Assembly: GCA_016213625.1 (NCBI GenBank)
Contig: JACQZZ010000075.1
Coordinates: 96,751 to 160,750 of the forward strand
Reading direction: 5' to 3'
Length of the DNA: 64,000 bases
Source: Actinomycetota bacterium
GTDB taxonomy: Bacteria > Actinomycetota > Acidimicrobiia > Acidimicrobiales > Ilumatobacteraceae
Shown: positions 49,507 to 57,870 of the stretch, piece after piece
Layout: every line of letters begins with the position of its first letter
Numbering within the stretch: the first letter of the stretch is position 1
Program-made: the position numbers and the translations under genes
Notes under the pieces: model-generated
What the model was told of the DNA's origin: nothing
Databases searched by the model: none
What the model saw: only the letters and a program-made list of their open reading frames with translations

Positions 49507-50820
49507 ATGTCTGCCGTCAACCCGGCCGGAGCGCGTGGTCTCGACCCCGACGCCCCGCTGAAGATCGCCTACCTCACGTACCGAGGCAAGCCCCACGTGG
49601 GTGGCCAGGGCGTGTACACCCGTCACCTCACCAAGGCGCTGGTCGACCTCGGCCACACGGTCGAGGTGTTCAGCGGTCAGCCGTACCCGGTGCTCGACGA
49701 CCGCATCACGCTGCACAAGTTGCCCAGTCTCGACCTGTGGAACGAGCAGTACCCCGGTCGCTTCCCGGCGTACTGGGAAGTGAAGTCGAAGGGCGATCTG
49801 GCAGAGACCCTCTCCCACCTGAAGGGCACCTTTGGCGAGCCGCTCGGCTTCAGTGTCCGCGTGCTCGACGTGCTGAAGCAGCGCCAGCGCGAGTTCGACC
49901 TCGTGCACGACAACCAGTGCCTCGGCTACGGCATCCTCGGCATCGAGAAGATCATGCCCACCATCGTCACCCTGCACCATCCCATCACCCGCGACCGGGC
50001 GTTGGAGATGGAGCACCAGACCAAGCGCAGCAAGAAGCGCAGCATCGGTCGCTGGTACGGGTTCGTGAAGATGCAGGGACGCGTGGCCAGTCGCATGCCG
50101 CGCGTCGTGGTGGTCAGCGAGAACAGCATCAAGGACATCCACGCCGACATGGGGGTCAGCCTCGATCGCATGCGCCTCGTGCCCGTTGGCGTCGATCCCG
50201 AGTTGTTCCTCCCGATGCCGCACGTCACCCGCCGGCCCGGTCGGCTCATCACCACCGCGTCGGCCGACGTGGCGTTGAAGGGGCTCAGCTATCTGCTCGA
50301 GGCAATGGCCAAGCTGCGCACCGAGCGCGACGTCACGCTCACCATCATCGGCAAGCCCCGCGAGGGCGCGAGCAACGACCTCATCGACCGGCTCGGTCTG
50401 CGCCCGCACATCGAGTTCGTGTCGGGCGTGAGCGACGAGCGCATCGTCGAGCTGTACGCCGAGGCCGAACTGGCCGTGGTGCCCAGCCTGTACGAGGGCT
50501 TCAGCCTCCCGGCCATCGAGGCCATGAGCACCGGCATCTGTCTGGTGGCCACCGACGGCGGCGCGCTGCCCGAGGTCACCGGCCGCGACGGCGAGACCGT
50601 GCTGCAGTGCAAGGCGGGCGACGTGGAAGCACTCGCCACCGCCATCCGCCGCGGCCTCGACGACGCCGATCTGCGCGCCCGCATCGGCGCCGCCGGCCGC
50701 ACCCGCGTGGTCGAGCGGTGGAGCTGGAAGCACTGCGCACAGCTCACCGTCGACCAGTACCGCGAGGTGTTGGCCATGCCCGCCAATGTGCAGAAGTTGC
50801 GCACGAACGGTCGGATCTGA
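49507..50820 (+). CDS. GT4-type glycosyltransferase
   Basis: 437 residues, GT-B fold. N-terminal IAYLTYRGKPHVGGQGVYTRHL carries the Gly-rich acceptor loop GGQGVY. In the C-terminal domain, PSLYEGFSLPAIEAM is the E-x7-E motif that binds the nucleotide sugar. Such enzymes make glycolipids or glycosides from UDP- or GDP-sugars. Start at ATG 49507 (a TTG at 49498 is in frame). It heads an operon with a methyltransferase and a toroid-fold protein. Regulation by a TetR-type repressor is suggested by the upstream palindrome. Confidence 0.88.
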   Translation: MSAVNPAGARGLDPDAPLKIAYLTYRGKPHVGGQGVYTRHLTKALVDLGHTVEVFSGQPYPVLDDRITLHKLPSLDLWNEQYPGRFPAYWEVKSKGDLAETLSHLKGTFGEPLGFSVRVLDVLKQRQREFDLVHDNQCLGYGILGIEKIMPTIVTLHHPITRDRALEMEHQTKRSKKRSIGRWYGFVKMQGRVASRMPRVVVVSENSIKDIHADMGVSLDRMRLVPVGVDPELFLPMPHVTRRPGRLITTASADVALKGLSYLLEAMAKLRTERDVTLTIIGKPREGASNDLIDRLGLRPHIEFVSGVSDERIVELYAEAELAVVPSLYEGFSLPAIEAMSTGICLVATDGGALPEVTGRDGETVLQCKAGDVEALATAIRRGLDDADLRARIGAAGRTRVVERWSWKHCAQLTVDQYREVLAMPANVQKLRTNGRI

Positions 50821-50823
50821 CTC

Positions 50824-51540
50824 TTGCTCACCATTCGATTCCATGAGTTGGGCGTGCAGCCCGGCGACCTCGTCCTCGACGCGGGCGCGGGGTTCGGGCG
50901 TCACGCGTTCGAGCTCGCTCGCCTGGGCGCCAACGTGGTCGCGCTGGACTACTCGGCGAACGAGGTGGTCACCACCCGCGGCACGTTCGGCGCGATGGTG
51001 GAGGCCGGCGAGATCGCCGAAGCCCGCTACGTGGGAGCACTGCAGGGCGATGCCACCCGGCTGCCGTTCGACGACGGTTCGTTCGACCGTGTCATCACCA
51101 GCGAGGTGCTCGAGCACATCCAGGACGACGTGTCGGCCATCAGCGAACTCGTGCGTGTCCTGCGCCCCGGCGGCACCTTCGCCTGCACGGTGCCCACGTG
51201 GTACCCCGAGAAGATCAACTGGCTGCTCAGCGATGAGTACCACGCACCCAAGTCGGTGGGCGGCCACGTGCGCATCTACTCGGCCACCGAGCTGAAGGCG
51301 AAGATGCGCACCGCCGGCCTCCGGGTCACCGCCAGTCACCACGCGCACGCACTGCACTCGCCCTACTGGTGGCTGAAGTGCGCCGTCGGCCCGCGCAAGG
51401 ACGACCATCCGCTCGTCACCAAGTACCGCCACATGCTCGAGTGGGAGATCACCGAACAGCCGGGGTCGATGAAGGTGGTCGAGAAGGTGCTCGCGCCCGT
51501 GATGGGCAAGAGCTTCATCGTGTACGGGACGAAGCTGTGA
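50824..51540 (+). CDS. class I SAM-dependent methyltransferase (UbiE-like), TTG start
   Basis: 238 residues. Motif I VLDAGAGFGRHAFELARLG, then the acidic residue of ALDY, motif with GDATRLPFDDGSFDRVI and post-motif VLEHIQDD give a complete SAM-binding fold. LTIRFHELGVQPGDLVLD is a typical family start, and only TTG at 50824 gives it; ATG 50845 would remove the first strand. The gene lies 3 nt after the glycosyltransferase. A sugar or lipid acceptor made by the neighbours is a reasonable guess. Confidence 0.82.
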   Translation: MLTIRFHELGVQPGDLVLDAGAGFGRHAFELARLGANVVALDYSANEVVTTRGTFGAMVEAGEIAEARYVGALQGDATRLPFDDGSFDRVITSEVLEHIQDDVSAISELVRVLRPGGTFACTVPTWYPEKINWLLSDEYHAPKSVGGHVRIYSATELKAKMRTAGLRVTASHHAHALHSPYWWLKCAVGPRKDDHPLVTKYRHMLEWEITEQPGSMKVVEKVLAPVMGKSFIVYGTKL

Positions 51541-52562
51541 GCAAGATCCCGCACATCGAGGGGGTGCTCACCGACGACGAGGTGGTGCAGACCGCTGAGT
51601 CGATCGCCTCGCTGCAGCTCGACACCGGCATGATCCCCTGGTTCCCCGGCGGTCACTGCGACCCGTGGAACCACGTCGAGACCGCGATGGCACTCGACGT
51701 GGCCGGCCTGCACGCGCCCGCAGAGCGCGCGTACGAGTGGCTCATGGACATCCAGTTGCCCGACGGCAGCTGGTGGAACTACTACCTGCCCGACGGCTCG
51801 GTCGAAGAGGCGAAGCTCGACACCAACGTGTGCGCGTACATCGCCACCGGCGTGTGGCACCACTGGCTGTGCACCTGGGACCGCGGCTTCGTCGACCACC
51901 TGTGGCCCACCGTGCAGCGTTCGCTCGACTGGGTGCTCAGCATGCGCAAGCCCAACGGCACACCGCTGTGGGCCCGCAACGCCGACGACGCACCGTGGGA
52001 CTACGCGCTGCTCACCGGCTCGTCCAGCATCGCCCACGCCCTGCACTGCGGCGCCCGGCTGGCCGAGCTCATCAACGAGCCCCGGCCCGATTGGACCGAC
52101 GCCGGCGACGTGCTGGCCCACGTGGTGGCCACCGAGCCCGACGCCTTCGAGCCGAAGGAACGCTGGGCGATGGACTGGTACTACCCCGTGCTCGCCGGCT
52201 GCCTCACGGGCGAGCCCGCGAAGGCGCGCCTCGCCGAAGGGTGGGACGTGTTCGCGATGGAGGGCAAGGGCATCCGCTGCGTCAGCGACGAGCCGTGGAT
52301 CACCGCCAGCGAGACCGCTGAGGCCAGCATCGCCCATGCGGTCATCGGCGACCTGTCCACCGCCACCGACCTGCTGGCGTGGACCCGGCCGCACCGCCGC
52401 GACGACGGCGCGTACCTCACCGGTCTCGTGTACCCCACGCTCGAGAGCTTCCCGCCGCAGGAGACCAGCGCCTACACCGGCGCCGCGGTCATCCTGGCGG
52501 CCGATGCCATCACCGGCGCCAGTGCCGCGAGCAACGTCTTCGTACCGCGTTGCTTGGACTAG
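51537..52562 (+). CDS. alpha/alpha-toroid protein (prenyltransferase/squalene cyclase-like)
   Basis: 341 residues. Repeated motifs of the (alpha/alpha) barrel: PWFPGGHCDPWNHVETAMAL, LPDGSWWNYYLPDG, and RKPNGTPLWARNADD. Similar proteins are annotated as prenyltransferase or squalene cyclase, but no DXDD or DDXXD catalytic motif is seen, so the activity may be glycan- or lipid-binding. The GTG start overlaps the methyltransferase stop by GTGA. I infer a common pathway for the three genes, probably modifying a cell-envelope glycolipid. Confidence 0.72.
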   Translation: MSKIPHIEGVLTDDEVVQTAESIASLQLDTGMIPWFPGGHCDPWNHVETAMALDVAGLHAPAERAYEWLMDIQLPDGSWWNYYLPDGSVEEAKLDTNVCAYIATGVWHHWLCTWDRGFVDHLWPTVQRSLDWVLSMRKPNGTPLWARNADDAPWDYALLTGSSSIAHALHCGARLAELINEPRPDWTDAGDVLAHVVATEPDAFEPKERWAMDWYYPVLAGCLTGEPAKARLAEGWDVFAMEGKGIRCVSDEPWITASETAEASIAHAVIGDLSTATDLLAWTRPHRRDDGAYLTGLVYPTLESFPPQETSAYTGAAVILAADAITGASAASNVFVPRCLD

Positions 52563-52587
52563 GGCTGCCTGGATCCGTCCTGCCGGC

Positions 52588-53787
52588 CTAGGCGAAGTAG
52601 ATGGGTTCGTCGGACTGACTGAAGGTGAAGCTGCGCGGGGTCTGTGAAGCGCCGGGGTACTTCGGGTCGGGCGGGTAGTACCAGTAGTCGATCACTGCGT
52701 ACTTGTGGCCGGTCTCCAACACGTCGAGCGTGAACGTCGACGTCACCCCAGTGTCGCTGGTGGCCACCACCTCGTGCGGGCCTGGCGCCAGTTCCAGCTC
52801 GAAGGGGATCCACCCGTGCTGGCTGCCGACGTCGAACGACTGGTCCACCACCACGTTCCCGTCGATGGAGATCGTGATGTGCACCGCCGGGTCCTCGAAG
52901 CTCTGGTTGCTGACGTGCAGGGTGACGTTCTCGGGTCCCACCTCGAACGGCAGCCAATCGAGCACCGAACCGACCGTGCGGCCCTCCAGCACGGATCGCT
53001 CACCGAGCGGTGACGACAGCAGCACCACGACCGGCTCGTCGGGGTTGCCCTGGCAGGTCTGGTCCCCGTCGAGCGGCACGACGCCGAACGTGATGCGCAC
53101 CTCGGTGGCGGTCTCCATCACCCGCGGCCCGATGAGGCGGTCGCCCATCGGCTGGCCGCTCGCGCACGCTGACTCGTGCACGAGCAGATGCACCTCGGTG
53201 TCCTCCGCTGCGGCCGCGAACGCAGGATCCAACGACCACGGCACCTCGCCGAGCCCGGCCGGCATGGCCGTGTACAGGGTGCACGGCGTGCCGAGCGAGC
53301 CGCCGCCAGCGAAGGTCCACTCGCCGCCCGACAGGTGCAGCTCCAACTCCGACTGATGATTCGCGTCGAACGCGACCAGCAGCACGGACTCCGCGTCGCT
53401 GCGTAGCACGCGCCACTCCTGCGTGGCCAGTGCCGGGTCACCCATCAGCGTGGCCGACTCCTCGATCGCGGGGTACAGGTCGGGGCGATTCGCATTGGCC
53501 AGGAGTGGGAGCGCCGAGAACGCACTGAGCGGCACGATGATGCCGCCGCACTCCACCAGCGGATCGCCCTCCCAGCCGCCGTCCTCCATCGGGAAGACCA
53601 CGTCGTCGAGCAATGGCGTCACCGACGGCAGGGTGGTCGTGGTGGCCGGACTCGTGTCGAGCGTGACGAGGACCGCGGTGGACGGCAGCGGATCCACCGA
53701 ATCGCCGGGACCCACGGCGTCAGGATCACCACAGGCCGCCGCGAGCAGTGCCACCAGTCCCATGCACAGCAATGTCCCCCGACGCAT
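52588..53787 (-). CDS. lipoprotein of unknown function with C-terminal beta domain
   Basis: 399 residues. The signal peptide ends at LLAAACG (lipidated Cys about 20). A Thr/Pro-rich linker leads to an N-terminal alpha/beta domain (about 60-260) containing Cys residues in CGGI, TPCTLY and SACASG. The C-terminal part (about 280-399) is Ig/beta-sandwich-like (VGPENVTLHVSNQSFEDPAVH). No family is recognised. GGAGG lies 9 nt before ATG 53787. It is convergent with the toroid gene and divergent from the aldehyde dehydrogenase. Confidence 0.72.
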   Translation of the reverse strand: MRRGTLLCMGLVALLAAACGDPDAVGPGDSVDPLPSTAVLVTLDTSPATTTTLPSVTPLLDDVVFPMEDGGWEGDPLVECGGIIVPLSAFSALPLLANANRPDLYPAIEESATLMGDPALATQEWRVLRSDAESVLLVAFDANHQSELELHLSGGEWTFAGGGSLGTPCTLYTAMPAGLGEVPWSLDPAFAAAAEDTEVHLLVHESACASGQPMGDRLIGPRVMETATEVRITFGVVPLDGDQTCQGNPDEPVVVLLSSPLGERSVLEGRTVGSVLDWLPFEVGPENVTLHVSNQSFEDPAVHITISIDGNVVVDQSFDVGSQHGWIPFELELAPGPHEVVATSDTGVTSTFTLDVLETGHKYAVIDYWYYPPDPKYPGASQTPRSFTFSQSDEPIYFA

Positions 53788-53857
53788 TCCCCCATCCTCC
53801 CACGACAGCTCCGGCACGGAAGTCGCGGCTCGTCGGTCGGCGTGGCAGCATGGCGGC

Positions 53858-55372
53858 GTGAGCTTTCCCACTGCCGATGCCCTTGCTGCCCTCGCCAACG
53901 ACGCCCTCACCGCCTGCGGTGCGGTGCCACTCGGGTCGGGTCCGCACCCGGCCCGCTCGCCCATCACCGGGCACACCATCGGCGACGTGAGCGCCACCAT
54001 CGACGCCGCGACCGCGGTCGAGCGCGCCACCACCGCGTACCGCACCTGGCGCACCGTGCCCGCCCCCGTGCGCGGCGAGTTGATCCGCCGCCTCGGCGAG
54101 CAGCTGCGCCGGCACAAGGCCGACCTCGCCCGCTTGGTGCAGCTGGAAGCCGGCAAGATCGAGAGCGAGGCGCTCGGTGAGGTGCAGGAGATGATCGACA
54201 TCTGCGACTTCGCCGTCGGGCTCAGTCGACAGCTGCACGGCCTCACCATCTCCAGCGAGCGTCCCGGCCACCGGCTGATGGAGCAGTGGCACCCCATGGG
54301 GCCCACGCTCGTCATCACCGCGTTCAACTTCCCGGTCGCGGTGTGGAGCTGGAACACCGCCCTCGCCGTGGTGTGCGGCAACCCGGTCATCTGGAAGCCC
54401 AGCGAGCTCACGCCCCTCACCGCGCTCGCTGCCGATGCCTTGTTCCGGAAGGCAGCCGCTGGCATGGACGTGCCGGCGAACCTGAGCCAGGTGGTGCTGG
54501 GCGACGGAGCGGTGGGTGCGCAACTCGTGGCCCACGAGGGCGTCGCCATCGTCAGCGCCACGGGTAGCACGGCGATGGGCCGCAAGGTCGGGCCCGTTGT
54601 GGCGGCCCGCTTCGGCCGCAGCATCCTGGAACTCGGTGGCAACAACGCGGCCATCGTCACGCCGAGCGCCGACATCGAACTCGTGGCCCGGGGCGTCACC
54701 TTCTCGGCCGCGGGCACCGCCGGCCAGCGCTGCACCACGCTGCGCCGCCTCATCACCCACCGCTCACGCGTCGACGAGGTGCTCGGTCGGCTGTCCACCG
54801 CGTACGCCAGCCTTCCCGTGGGCAGCCCGCTCGAGCCGAGCACGCTGGTCGGCCCACTCGTCACCGTGCCCTCGATGGACCGGATGATGGCGGCACTCGC
54901 CACGGCTCAGTCCGACGGCGGCAGCGTGGTGGTGGGCGGCACTCGTGAACTCGCCGACGACGCACCCGACGCGGCGTACGTGCGCCCGGCCATCGTGTCC
55001 ATGCCCGGCCAGACCGCCATCGTGGCCGAGGAGACGTTCGCTCCCGTGCTGTACGTGCTCACCTACGACGACTTCGACGAAGCGGTGGCGCTGCAGAACG
55101 GTGTGCCCCAGGGACTGGCCAGCAGCATCTTCACCACCGACCTGCGCGAGGCCGAGGCGTTCATGAGCGCGGCCGGCAGCGACTGCGGCATCGCCAACGT
55201 GAACATCGGGCCCAGCGGCGCCGAGATCGGTGGCGCCTTCGGCGGCGAGAAGACCACCGGCGGCGGCCGCGAGAGCGGCAGCGATGCGTGGAAGGGCTAC
55301 ATGCGCCGCGCCACCAACACCGTGAACTACTCGAACGCCCTGCCGCTCGCCCAGGGCGTGCAGTTCGGCTGA
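53858..55372 (+). CDS. ALDH7-type aldehyde dehydrogenase (piperideine-6-carboxylate/aminoadipate semialdehyde)
   Basis: 504 residues. Catalytic Cys292 in GTAGQRCTTLRRL and general base Glu258 in SILELGGNNAAIV, whose NN and RCTTLRR patterns are marks of ALDH7 (antiquitin). TAFNFPVAVWSWNTALA forms the NAD site. ALDH7 enzymes oxidise 2-aminoadipate semialdehyde in lysine catabolism. The neighbour is a saccharopine/lysine dehydrogenase-like gene, which would produce that substrate. GTG start. Confidence 0.9.
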   Translation: MSFPTADALAALANDALTACGAVPLGSGPHPARSPITGHTIGDVSATIDAATAVERATTAYRTWRTVPAPVRGELIRRLGEQLRRHKADLARLVQLEAGKIESEALGEVQEMIDICDFAVGLSRQLHGLTISSERPGHRLMEQWHPMGPTLVITAFNFPVAVWSWNTALAVVCGNPVIWKPSELTPLTALAADALFRKAAAGMDVPANLSQVVLGDGAVGAQLVAHEGVAIVSATGSTAMGRKVGPVVAARFGRSILELGGNNAAIVTPSADIELVARGVTFSAAGTAGQRCTTLRRLITHRSRVDEVLGRLSTAYASLPVGSPLEPSTLVGPLVTVPSMDRMMAALATAQSDGGSVVVGGTRELADDAPDAAYVRPAIVSMPGQTAIVAEETFAPVLYVLTYDDFDEAVALQNGVPQGLASSIFTTDLREAEAFMSAAGSDCGIANVNIGPSGAEIGGAFGGEKTTGGGRESGSDAWKGYMRRATNTVNYSNALPLAQGVQFG

Positions 55373-55409
55373 GCGCAGCCGCCGACGACGGTCCACCACC
55401 GACGTCGGT

Positions 55410-55436
55410 GTTCCAGTTCGTGACGGAGTCTGGAAC
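55410..55436. promoter_or_regulatory. inverted repeat GTTCCAG-N13-CTGGAAC
   Basis: Perfect 7-bp arms with a 13-bp spacer (one helical turn plus), 21 bp before the ATG at 55457. The half-site GTTCC/GGAAC also appears in the palindrome that follows the same gene. Confidence 0.45.
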
Positions 55437-55456
55437 GGACGTGCCAGACTATTGGT

Positions 55457-56524
55457 ATGGCGTTCGATCGGGTCGCAGTGTTGGGTCTGGGCAAGGTGGG
55501 GCTGTTGGCCGCCACCCTGCTGCACGAAGCTGGCTTCGAAGTGGTGGGCATCGACACCCGCCCGCCACGCGCGTCCACGCCGTTCCCCACCCGCGTCGCC
55601 GACATGTCGTCACCAGCGGTGGTGCGCGGTGAGCTCGGCAACGCCCAGGCCGTGCTCTCCTGCCTGCCGTACCACTTGAACCTCGGGCTGGCAGAGGTGG
55701 CCCACGGACTGGGGCTGCACTACTTCGACCTCACCGAGGACGTCCCCACCACCAAGGCCATCATCGAGATGAGCGCCACCTCCAAGGGGCTCATGGCCCC
55801 GCAGTGCGGCCTCGCCCCCGGGTTCGTCGGCATCGTCGCCGCCTCGCAGATCGCCAGCTTCGACCACTGCCGCTCCACGCGCCTACGCGTCGGCGCGCTC
55901 CCCCAGCACCCCACCGGGCTCCTGGGCTACGCGTTCAACTGGTCGCCCGAGGGCGTGGTGAACGAGTACCTCAACGACTGCGAGGTCATCGAGGAAGGGG
56001 TGCGCAAGACGATCTCGGGGATGGAGTGGAAGGAGACGCTCATCATCGACGGACGTCATCTCGAGGCGTTCACCACCTCGGGTGGGTTGGGCTCGATGTG
56101 CGAGACGTACCACGGCGTGGTCGACAACATCGACTACAAGACCATTCGCTACCCGGGTCACATGGACCTGATGAACTTCTTCTTCCATGAGCTCCTCATG
56201 CGTGATCGGCGCGAGCTGGCCGGCGAGATCCTCACCCATGCCAAGCCGCCGGTCGACGACGACGTCGTGTACGTGCACGTCGCGTCGGAGGGTCTGGTGA
56301 ACGGCCAACTGCGCCGTCACGAGTTCGTGCGGTCGTTCCGTCCGCTCGAAGTGGCGGGCGTGCGCCGCACCGCGATCGCCTGGACCACCGCCGGCTCGGT
56401 GGCCGCCGTCATCGAGATGGTGCGCGCCGGCACCCTGCCCCGAAAGGGCTTCCTGAAGCAGGAGCAGATCCCCCTCGCCGGCTTCCTCGACACCCCCACC
56501 GGCCGCCTCTTCACGCGAACTTAA
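55457..56524 (+). CDS. saccharopine dehydrogenase-like/lysine dehydrogenase-like oxidoreductase
   Basis: 355 residues. NAD-binding start VAVLGLGKVGLLAATLLHEAG, then the C-terminal domain found in saccharopine and lysine 6-dehydrogenases (APGFVGIVAASQIA; GGLGSMCETYHGVV; YPGHMDLMNFFF). Members act on the epsilon-amino group of lysine or on saccharopine. With the ALDH7 gene upstream it would form a route from lysine to aminoadipate. It starts 84 nt after that gene, behind an inverted repeat. The stop codon lies inside a perfect palindrome. Confidence 0.85.
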   Translation: MAFDRVAVLGLGKVGLLAATLLHEAGFEVVGIDTRPPRASTPFPTRVADMSSPAVVRGELGNAQAVLSCLPYHLNLGLAEVAHGLGLHYFDLTEDVPTTKAIIEMSATSKGLMAPQCGLAPGFVGIVAASQIASFDHCRSTRLRVGALPQHPTGLLGYAFNWSPEGVVNEYLNDCEVIEEGVRKTISGMEWKETLIIDGRHLEAFTTSGGLGSMCETYHGVVDNIDYKTIRYPGHMDLMNFFFHELLMRDRRELAGEILTHAKPPVDDDVVYVHVASEGLVNGQLRRHEFVRSFRPLEVAGVRRTAIAWTTAGSVAAVIEMVRAGTLPRKGFLKQEQIPLAGFLDTPTGRLFTRT

Positions 56525-56550
56525 GTTCCGACGTCGGAACTTAAGTTCGC
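56515..56550. terminator. perfect 36-bp palindrome between convergent genes
   Basis: Arm GCGAACTTAAGTTCCGAC followed directly by its reverse complement, without a loop. It holds smaller palindromes: GAACTTAAGTTC twice and GTTCCGACGTCGGAAC once. It contains the stop of the upstream gene and ends 4 nt before the end of the convergent methyltransferase gene. It could end transcription both ways, though there is no T-run. Confidence 0.55.
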
Positions 56551-56553
56551 GGG

Positions 56554-57192
56554 TCAGTCGACGCGGCGGAGGACTCGCAGGCTGCCGGTGGCGCTCTCCA
56601 GGCGGAAGCGGCCGCTGTCGAGCGCCGGCTTGAAGATCTGCTCGTACGGGGGGCGACCGCCGTCGGCAGGGTCGGGGAACACGTCGTGGATGGCGAGCGT
56701 GCCGCCCATCACGACGTGCGGGGTCCAGCGCTCGTAGTCGAGTCGGGCCGGCTCGTCGCCGTGGCCACCGTCGATGAACAGGAACGCCAGCGGCGTGGCG
56801 AGATGTGTGGCGACGTGTGCCGACTGGCCCACCACCGCGTACACCACGTCCTCCAGACCGGCGTCGTGGATGGTGGCGCGGAAGAACGGCAGCGTGTCCA
56901 TCTTGCCGATGCGCGGGTCGACCACCGAGGTGTCGTGGTGCTCCCAGCCGGCCTGGTTCTCCTCGCTGCCGCGGTGATGGTCGACGGCGAACAACCCGGT
57001 GCCGCTGGCGCGCGCCGCGCCGCCCAGCCACACCGTCGAGCGTCCGCAGTACGAGCCGACCTCCAGGAACGGCAGACCGGGCACCGCCCGACCCGCGGCC
57101 ACCGCCGCGTCGTACAGCGCGTCGCCTTCGTCGGCCGGCATGAACCCTTTGGCGGCGAGCGCGTGCTCGCGCAGTTGCGGATCCAGCGTCAC
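56554..57192 (-). CDS. class I SAM-dependent methyltransferase
   Basis: 212 residues. FLEVGSYCGRSTVWLGGAAR is motif I, with the acidic cofactor residue in GLFAVDHHRGSEEN; LAFLFIDGGHGDEP and GGTLAIHDVFPD place it near the TylF/CmcI-like group with metal-assisted O-methylation. Substrate unknown. The GTG at 57192 overlaps the nitroreductase stop by GTGA. It is convergent with the lysine dehydrogenase-like gene. Confidence 0.82.
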   Translation of the reverse strand: MTLDPQLREHALAAKGFMPADEGDALYDAAVAAGRAVPGLPFLEVGSYCGRSTVWLGGAARASGTGLFAVDHHRGSEENQAGWEHHDTSVVDPRIGKMDTLPFFRATIHDAGLEDVVYAVVGQSAHVATHLATPLAFLFIDGGHGDEPARLDYERWTPHVVMGGTLAIHDVFPDPADGGRPPYEQIFKPALDSGRFRLESATGSLRVLRRVD

Positions 57193-57848
57193 CACTGGTC
57201 CCAGTGGATGATGGTGTCGGCCGTCGGACGAGCCGCCGGCTTGAAGTCGGTGCCCTTGGTGAAGGCGAGCGGCGACAGGCATGCCTGCTGCACCGTGTCG
57301 AACGGGATGCCCAGGATGTCGGCCACCTCCTGCTCGCGGAACAGGTGCAGGGTGGTCCACGCCGTCCCCAGGCCACGGGCACGAGCGGCGAGCATGAAGC
57401 TCCACATGGCCGGGAGGATGTTGCCGAACATGTTCGCCGACATCACCGCCGGCATCTTGTCGGCGCGTGCGCCCGCGTTGCAGGCGATGATCAGCGCGGG
57501 CGCCTCGCCCATCCGTTCGCCCAGATAGTCGGCCGAGCTGGCACTGCGGGCCTGCTGCTCGTTGGCGTCGGCGCTGCCCTTGTCGATGCTGCCGATGTAC
57601 ACGCCATCCCACGTCTTGTACATCTCGAAGCACTCGCGATAGATCTGCCCGACGGCGGCCTTCTTCGCCGCGTCGCGCACGACGACGAACTGCATCGAGG
57701 GGTTGTTGGATCCGCTCGGCGACTGCATCGCGATGGAGACGCATTCGCGCACCAGGTCGTCCGGAACGGGTCGATCGAAGTCGAGCCGCTTGCGAACGGC
57801 CCGGGTGGTGGAGAGCAGTTCATCGGGATCGAGGGGCAGGAGCGACAT
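57189..57848 (-). CDS. nitroreductase family flavoprotein
   Basis: 219 residues. FMN-binding start TTRAVRKRLDFDRPVPDD, SPSGSNNPSMQFVVV (the S-G-x-N-x-Q-x-W-like loop) and GLGTAWTTLHLF, a conserved nitroreductase segment. It dimerises and uses NAD(P)H; the substrate may be nitroaromatics, quinones or a specialised metabolite. ATG 57848 is given; ATG 57857 is possible too. It is divergent from the GT-C gene and coupled to the methyltransferase. Confidence 0.85.
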   Translation of the reverse strand: MSLLPLDPDELLSTTRAVRKRLDFDRPVPDDLVRECVSIAMQSPSGSNNPSMQFVVVRDAAKKAAVGQIYRECFEMYKTWDGVYIGSIDKGSADANEQQARSASSADYLGERMGEAPALIIACNAGARADKMPAVMSANMFGNILPAMWSFMLAARARGLGTAWTTLHLFREQEVADILGIPFDTVQQACLSPLAFTKGTDFKPAARPTADTIIHWDQW

Positions 57849-57857
57849 GCGGGGCAC

Positions 57858-57863
57858 CATAAT
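57858..57863 (+). promoter_or_regulatory. CATAAT -10-like box, leaderless-type
   Basis: Ends 7 nt before the GTG start at 57871. It is close to TATAAT; no Shine-Dalgarno sequence lies between. Confidence 0.4.
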
Positions 57864-57870
57864 CTCCACC

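Noticed and set aside
57189..57848. BluB (flavin-destroying DMB synthase) instead of nitroreductase
   Set aside because: No cobalamin genes nearby and the sequence reads as a general nitroreductase; the difference cannot be proved without alignment.
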